Source: Euryodendron excelsum
Lineage: Eukaryota; Streptophyta; Magnoliopsida; Ericales; Pentaphylacaceae
Assembly (NCBI GenBank): GCA_033060915.1
Contig: CM065379.1
Coordinates: forward strand, 36,014,818-36,078,817
Direction of reading: 5' to 3'
DNA: 64,000 nucleotides
Shown here: piece by piece, positions 57,400-64,000 of the stretch
How positions within the stretch are numbered: position 1 is the first letter of the stretch
Layout of the letters: each line of letters begins with the position of its first letter
Notes under the pieces: generated by a model
What the model was told of the DNA's origin: nothing
Seen by the model: the letters and a program-made list of their open reading frames with translations, nothing else
Database searches by the model: none
Program-made: the position numbers and the translations under genes

Positions 57400-60300
57400 T
57401 GTAAGCATCCCATTTTTGCCCGCTCAACAGTCTTCAGTCCGTCCAGACTTGTATTCAAGTCAATATAGACATATTTTGAGTCAACTCAATTTTTCAAGTC
57501 TAATATAATTAATCCATCGCTTCGCAGGCCCGTCAGGCCCAAATAGAGGCAAAATGACCAAAATGCCCTTAGGGGCATTGTTCAGTCCAATTCCAATGCG
57601 CACGTCTTCTCGAAGACGATAAGTCCCCTGTTTAAATCCAATTCCAATCAAACTTCGAGTCCAATTCCAAATTCCAATCCGTCCCTCAAAAAAGTTGATT
57701 CCTCGAGGCGGTAAGTCCATCCTATCCAACACGTTTTCTGAAGAACGTTCTTCAAAATGGTAAGTCCTTTTAAACCCGTCGACTAGGACGAGACTCCAAG
57801 TCCTTGAGATGGTAGAACGGTGCCTGCTAGCCCACTTCAATGAAAAATAACCAAATTACCCCTAAGGCCATTTTCGGCACGTTGTTTGAGAAAGTACCTA
57901 AGTCTTCAGAATAATAAGTCCACCTTTCCAAGATTGTCTTAAAGGCAATCTGGCATGATTAGGTGCCTTCTAGTCAATTTCGGGCTAATTTTGAGACTTT
58001 CCGGTCAAGATGACCATTTTGCCCCTAGACATCTGAATGCCTCGAAAACCACACCAGCTTTGGGTATCAAATTGGTAACCTCTCGAGAATGTTTTTTATA
58101 GTATTCTCGACCTTTCATTATCTCTCCAGATCATTCCGAGTTAATTCCGGCAAACCCGGTGTTAAATGACCGTTTTACCCCTAGTGGGCCGGTCGCCTTT
58201 TCCGACCACACCTGCTTTGGGTATCGAACCGGTAACCTCTTGGGACATTCGAAATAATGTTTCTAAAGCTCGAGTCTTCTTCAGGGACATTCTGAGTCTG
58301 TCCCGGCAGCTGTTTGGCCCAGTTGACCGTTTTGTCCCTAATGGCCCAGTCAACCTTTCCAACACATCTTGAAATCATTCTTCAAGTCCGTTACCCCTAG
58401 GACCCTATTCTAAGGGTTTCTGTCCCTTTCTAGCCTTCCGGGTCATTCCCAGCCCCTTCAAATCATTCTCGGACTTTCTGGAGCCACTCCTAGTGAAGCC
58501 AAGTTAAAAATTGCATGGTAGTCACTAGTACAGGCACCCAAATCTTCTGAAGATACGTTGCTTGCCACCTTAAAAGCTTTCCTAAGTGGCTGGCACCACT
58601 ATGCTAGTGGTGCCAAGCCAAAAATTGCCCTGGCGCCATTCCTAGGAGTGGCGCCAATGTGTTCTTTGGCCTGGCACCATTGCAATAGGCGCTAGGTTGT
58701 TCTTCTCTCTATAAATACAAGGCCTCTTCCAGTGTGAAAGAGGTCCGCAAACTCAGTCTAAAAACCCTACTCTTCGATATACAGAGTACGTAGCCTCCCT
58801 AAACCCTAGTTTTCTTTAGGTTTTTCAAACCCTAGCCCCCATACACAAACCCTAGCTCTCATATACTCCCATAGTCTCATATAGACTCATACACTAGCCT
58901 CCAAAGCCCCCATTGAAGACTAAAAGTGCTGCAACCTGAAACTCTCGAAGATCAAGACAAGTTCCCGAAGATCAAGATGAAGACTGAAGCGAAGATTGAA
59001 GCAAAGCTAGAAAAACAAAGGGCACAAAGCAAAGCAAAATAAAAAAGACACAAGGTAGGCTCTATATTTAAGTTTACGCATCTTCCCCCACACTCTTCTC
59101 CCTTTGAACCCACTTGAGTGTTCTTTTATTTTAATTTCCCATCTTCTTTCCCCCCTTTCTTGCATGCTTGAAACAAGGGACTTCCCGATCCATGTGTAGG
59201 ATTAGGGTATTGAGAGTCACTGTGTCGGGGGCTTTCTCTTAGTCTAATCGGAGACCACATCGGTTTAGCCTCCTTGATTATGTGGTGAAGCCTTAACCTT
59301 ATATGTTCACGACCCCAACTTGCATTGTGTATATCATGAACTTGCATTCCTCTAAAATTCATTTTTCGACTTGTTTTCAAAACTTGAATCAAAACCGTTT
59401 TCAAAACTTGCATTAAATCTTCTTCTTCAAAACTTGTTTTCAAAATCACAATCCTAAGGTGATTCTAGCCTTTTCGTGGCTAGGGTTGCTTTAGGAAAGT
59501 GTTATATTTAAAGTGACTAATGTGGTCCATATTTTCAAATATTTGTTGTTTTCAAAACCACTATCTTAAAGTGGTTCTAGCCTTCTTATGGTTAGAATCG
59601 CCTTAGGAAAGTGAGATATTTTTATGGACTTTCCAAAAACTTTCCTTTTAAAAATCTCTCTTTCTAAAAAACCTCTTTTCCAACGTACTTTCTAAAAACT
59701 CTCTCCAATCTCTTTCTCAAAATTCCTTTCCAAAATTGTTTTCTAAAACATTCCCTTTAAAGATCTATTTTCCAAAACATCTTCTTAAACTCCTTTCCAA
59801 AATGTCTTCTTCAAATTCACTTTCTAGAAACACTCCCTAAACGCTTTCCTAAAAATTGTTTTCAAAAGCTCCTTTTTAGGATCTCCCTCTAAAAATCTTT
59901 CTTTCTAAAAAAAAAACTCACTTTCCAAAATCTCTTTCTTAGAGCCTAAGTCAAGCTCTAGAGCCAACGATTAGGAAACCCTAATTTCCTTGCTTAAAAC
60001 ATAATTTTCAATTTTGTCTCAAAACCTAGGTTTCAAAAATCTCTTTCACATCTAAATTATAAGTTACCAAAACCTATTTTCTATGTCAAAACTATAGGCT
60101 TCCCAAAATCTAGGATTTCAAAAACATCATCTTTCCAAATCCAGGTTAAATCAAATCCTCCGTTTTAGGAAACCAAATTCAATCTCCCCATTTAGGAAAC
60201 TAGATCTCATCCTCCGTTTTTGGAAACAAAATCAAACCATCTCTTCTTAGAAACAAAATCCAATATTTCGTTTTAGGAAAATAGGAATCTCAATCCTTCT

Positions 60301-61180
60301 TAATCTCATATTTTCCTAAACCTTAAGTTTCTAAAACTTAAACATTTAAATCTTTCCAAATTTAAACTTTCCAAATACAAATCTTCAAATCTTTCTTAAA
60401 CTCAAACCTTTCCGAATTTAAAGAATTTCTAAAACTCAAACTTTGAATTTTTCTAAAATTCCAAACTTTCTAAATTCTAATCTTTCTAAATTTTAAATTT
60501 TTTCAAATCCAAAACTTTCTAAATTTTAAACTTTCTTAAGTCGAAACTTCCAAATTTCTAAACTTTCCAAATTCTAAACTTTCTTAAGTCTAAACTTTCT
60601 AAATCCTAAACTTTCTAAAATTCTAAATCTTTCTTAAATTAAACTTTTCCTAATTCAACTCTTTGCAAAAATCAACTCTTTGCAAAAATCAACTCTTTCT
60701 TTAAAAAAAGACTTTCCAATTTCAAAACTTTCCAATTTTAATTCTTTCCTAATTCGAAATCTTTCCTAAAATGAAACTTTCCTACTTCGAAAACTTTCCT
60801 AATTCAAAACCTTTCCCAAAATGACGCTTTCCTGAAATGAAACTTTCCTAAAACGGAACTTTCCTAATTCAAACCTTTCCTAAATTCAATCTTTCCCTAA
60901 TCTTCCAAGTCCAATATTCGAGTCAAATCTTTTTTAAATCTCAAGTCTTTTCTAAGTTTCATCTTTCCTAAGTCTAGGTTTCCTGAAACCAAGTTTTCCA
61001 AAATCAGTCTTTTCAAATCTTCTAATCGAAGATCAAAGTCCAATCTTTTCAATTCCAAAATTTCAATTTCCAATTTTCTATTCTAAGTTCAAATCAAATT
61101 CTTTTTTTTTTAAATCAAACATCCTATTTTCTATTAGACTCTTGTCCAAACTACAACTGACCTGATTCCTCAAAAAGGAT
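57400..61180 (+). mobile_element. D2: LTR interrupted by F
   Basis: Starts TGTAAGCATCCC at 57400 within the E2 3' LTR. Collinear with D1 (45-bp-type hairpin at 57603-57618, 157-bp-type repeats, TATA at 58710-58717, donor-like GT at 59055, G-poor tract). It breaks at CAAAAAGGAT (61180), where LTR F begins, and the expected continuation ACGTAGGCAAC is absent. Whether it is solo or belongs to a whole element cannot be told. The 5' flank is ATAGT (57395-57399). Confidence 0.85.
58710..58717 (+). promoter_or_regulatory. TATA box of D2
   Basis: TATAAATA inside CTCTATAAATACAAGG, preceded by a GGCGCC block (58590-58695). Confidence 0.7.
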
Positions 61181-64000
61181 TGTCGCGCCCAGATTTTTCA
61201 CACTTGAGAAATACACACAAGCGGGAAAAACACTGTACTCTCTCTCGTTAGAACTCACCCTCCTAGAAGAATGAGTGTGACTATATTTGAATTAAAAATA
61301 GATTTGAATAAAAGGCTTTTGGAAAACATTTGGAGTCGCCACCTAACTTGATTAAGGCAAGTTAAGTCATCGAAAAACTAAGCATAATCCAAAGACTATA
61401 CTTAGGGTTTTTGAAAACGATTTTGAAAATATTTCCTCAAGAGAAGGTTTTTAAGAAAACGGGTTGTTTAGCAACCTTTGGAAAACATTTAAGCCATTTT
61501 TGAAAATAAACTCCATTTTGGTCTTTGAAAACAATGATCCTAGGTTCGGAGGTTGGTTACGTGTAGGGAAGACGCACTAAGCCATCACCCTACCCCACCC
61601 TTGTGGTACCTACATGTCTATTTACCCTATATTCACCTGTGAGAGTCTTCAATTAACAAATGTCCAATCCTAATCACTTTAGAAAACAATTTTAAAAAGA
61701 CATGATGCATGATATGCAACTGCATGAAAAGATAGTTGGAAAATGGATTTGGAAAAGAAGAATTGAAGAGAAATTGATTTGATTTTAGAAAAGAGATTCG
61801 AAAAGATAGATTTGAAATTGGAAAGCTTAGAAATTGAAAATAGAGATTTGAAAATAGAAATTTAGAATTGGAAATTGGAAAAAGTTGTGGAAATAGAAGT
61901 TTGAAAAAGGTTGTGACTGTACCTATGAGGGTTGCCTATGTATCCTTTTGGAGGAATCATGTTAGTCGTAGTTCAGACAAGAGTCCGATTGAAAATAGAA
62001 GGTGTGATTGGAAGAAAGAGATTTTGATTAGAAGATTTGATTTTGGAAAGCTTGGTTTTAGGAAACCTAGACTTAAGAACGACTTGAGACTTAGGAAAGA
62101 TTCGACTCGAGTGTTGAACTTGGAAGATTAAGAAAGATTGGATTTAGGAAGGGTTCGAATTGAGAAAGGTTCAAATTAAGAAAGTTTCATTTTAGGAAAG
62201 TTTTCAAATTAGGAAAGTTTTCGAATTAGAAAAGTTTTATTTTAAGAAATGTTTCGAATTAGGAAAGTTTTTGAATTGGGAAAGTGTTGGATTAAGAAAG
62301 TTTTGAAATAGGAACCATTTCGTTTTAAGAAAGTTTTAAAATTGAAAAGTTTTGAATTTAGAATGTTTTGAAATAGGGAAGTTTTGAAAGTTGGAAAGTT
62401 TTGAATTTATAAAGTTTTAGATTTAAGAAAGCTTCGAATTTAGAAAGCTTTGGATTTGGAAAGATTTGAAATTTAGGAAGTTTAGAATTTTCGAAAGATT
62501 TAAATTTAAGAAAGTTTAGAGTTTTGGAAAGATTTGAATTTAAGAAATATTTGAAGATTTAGATTCGGAAAGTAAAGATTTGGAAATGGATGGAACTAGG
62601 AAAGGGTTGAAATTAGGGAAAGTTTAGATTGAGAAGGATTTGGAAGTTTAAAGTTTAAGGAAAGATTTAAAAGTGTAAGTTTTCGAAACTTAAGGTTTAG
62701 GAAAGTAGGAGATTAGGAAGGATTTGAATTAGGAAAGATTTGGGTTTGGAAGGATTAAGATTCCTATTTCCTAAAACAAGGATTGGATTTTGTTTCTAAA
62801 AAGAGATGTTTTGATTTTGTTTCCAAAAATGGAGGATAGAATCTAGTTTCCCAAATGGGAAGATTGGGTTTGGTTTCCTAAAGGGAAGATTGGATTGGGC
62901 TTCCAAAAGGGAAGATTGGATTTGCATGAATTTGGAAAGATGGAGTTTTGGAAATCCTAGTTTTGGAAAAACTATAGTTTCGACGTAGAAAAGAGGTTTT
63001 CAAAATATACATAATTTTGATGTAGAAAACAAAAGGTTTTGGAAACCTAGGTTTCGAGGCCACAGCAAGGGATTGGAAATCATGCTTTTGGGGAGGAAAA
63101 ACTAGGGTTTCCTAATTGTTGGCTCTAGGGTTTAACTTAGGCTCTAAGGGAAGAAATTTTTGGAAAGTGAGTTTTTAGAAAGAGAGATTTTTAGAAGGAA
63201 ATCCTAGAGATGAGTTTCTAAAAGGAAGATTTTGGAAGGAGCTTTAGAGAGGAGTTTTTAGAACGTGAAATTGAGAAGAGAGAGTTTTTGGAAACAAATC
63301 CTAGAGAGAAGTTTCTAGAAAAATATTTTTATGAAAGAGATTTAGGAAGAGATTTTTCTAAGAAGAAAACCTAGGGAGTGTTTTTAGGAAAGGGATTTTG
63401 AAGAAAGTGTTTTGGAAAGGAGTTGAAAAGGAGTTTTTGGAAATTAGATTTTTAGAGGGAACTTTTGAAAACAATTTTGGAAAGGAGAGTGGAGAGACTT
63501 TTTAGAAAGCATGTTGAAAAAAAGGTTTTTAGAATGAGGAATTTGAAAATAGAGTTTTTGGGGAGTATTAAAACTTCTCACTTTCCTAAAGCGATTCTAA
63601 CCATAAGAAGGCTAGAACCACTTTAAGAAAGTGGTTTTGAAAACAACAAGGATTTTGAAAATATGGACCATATTGACCATTTTAAATCTAACACTTTCCT
63701 AAAGCAACCCTAACCATAGAAAGGCAAGAATCACCCTAGGATTGTGATTTCGAAAATAAGTTTTGAAAAAGAAGATTTTGATGCAATTTTGAAAACAAGT
63801 TTAATGCAAGTTTTGAAAACGAGTTTGAAAACGAATTTTGGAGGAATGCAAGATAATGATATGCATAATGCAAATTGGGGTCGTGAACATACAAGTTTAA
63901 AGGTTTCACCACATAATCAAGGGGGCCGAACCCACGTGGTCTCCGGTTAGACTAAAAGAAAGCCCCCGACACAGTGACTCTCCAATAGCCTAATTCTACA
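61181..64000 (-). mobile_element. F: minus-strand LTR, cut by the window edge
   Basis: The first bases on the plus strand, TGTCGCGCCCAG, are the complement of the family LTR end. It runs through the conserved U5, the TTTAGGAAAG-type tract (complement of the G-poor tract) and the region after the donor site, and leaves the window near the R region. It lies inside D2, with candidate target sequence AGGAT (61176-61180). No frame is coding. Confidence 0.88.

Larger units (their letters stand above)
12928..64000 (+). mobile_element. E2: host LTR retrotransposon (TR-GAG-like), with all nested insertions
   Basis: Plus-strand element consisting of a truncated 5' LTR (12928-15507), PBS, leader, broken gag (17049-18190 and 35289 onward), noncoding module, antisense ORF (39756-37929), 3' internal end (51307-52222), PPT and the start of a 3' LTR (52238). 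Its own internal sequence adds up to about 8.9 kb. E3, C1 with C2, D1 and D2 with F are inserted in it. I recognise gag but no protease, reverse transcriptase, RNase H or integrase. This fits the TR-GAG class of non-autonomous elements or a pol-deleted Tat/Ogre element. The 3' LTR continues beyond the window. Confidence 0.82.

Overview
The window is plant nuclear heterochromatin made entirely of nested LTR retrotransposons. I see no host gene, tRNA, rRNA or CRISPR array. Plant origin is inferred from Ty3/gypsy gag remnants of the Tat/Ogre type, an antisense plant-mobile-domain-like reading frame, LTRs of about 4.6-5.5 kb and telo-box motifs. The species cannot be named from this sequence.

Layout. 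(1) 1-12927, minus strand: the 5' part of a decayed element, E1 (truncated LTR start, leader, gag tail), running off the left edge. It is split by two solo LTRs: A (1224-6540, plus, TSD GTGAC) and B (7002-11750, minus, TSD CGTGT/TGTGT). (2) From 12928 to the right edge, plus strand: a second element, E2, with a truncated 5' LTR (to 15507), PBS (15510), leader, broken gag, noncoding module, antisense ORF, PPT (52223) and the beginning of its 3' LTR (52238). (3) Inside E2 gag lies E3 (18191-35288, TSD ACACT/ACACC), a structurally complete 17.1-kb element with two 5-kb LTRs but no recognisable gag-pol. (4) Between the E2 antisense ORF and the E2 PPT lies a minus-strand LTR, C1 (40618-51306), itself split by solo LTR C2 (45377-50539, TSD AAAGG). 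(5) The E2 3' LTR is split by solo LTR D1 (52379-56997, TSD GGCCT/GGCCC) and by LTR D2 (from 57400). D2 is interrupted by minus-strand LTR F (61181 to the edge). Removing the insertions in order makes several host sequences contiguous again, which is the strongest support for this reading.

All LTRs except the more distant B share one plan. They start TGTAAGCACC and have a U3 built of small tandem repeats (81 bp, 29 bp and 157 bp periods) rich in compensated mini-hairpins. A GGCGCC palindrome block and a TATAAATA box follow, then a telo-box and GAAGA-rich leader ending in a GTAGG splice-donor-like site. Next comes about 2 kb of G-poor AAACTTTCC-type sequence and a conserved U5 end, GGGCGCGACA. 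A matching acceptor-like site lies just upstream of gag. No reverse transcriptase, RNase H or integrase was recognised anywhere, so these copies look non-autonomous (LARD or TR-GAG like) and would depend on an autonomous relative elsewhere.
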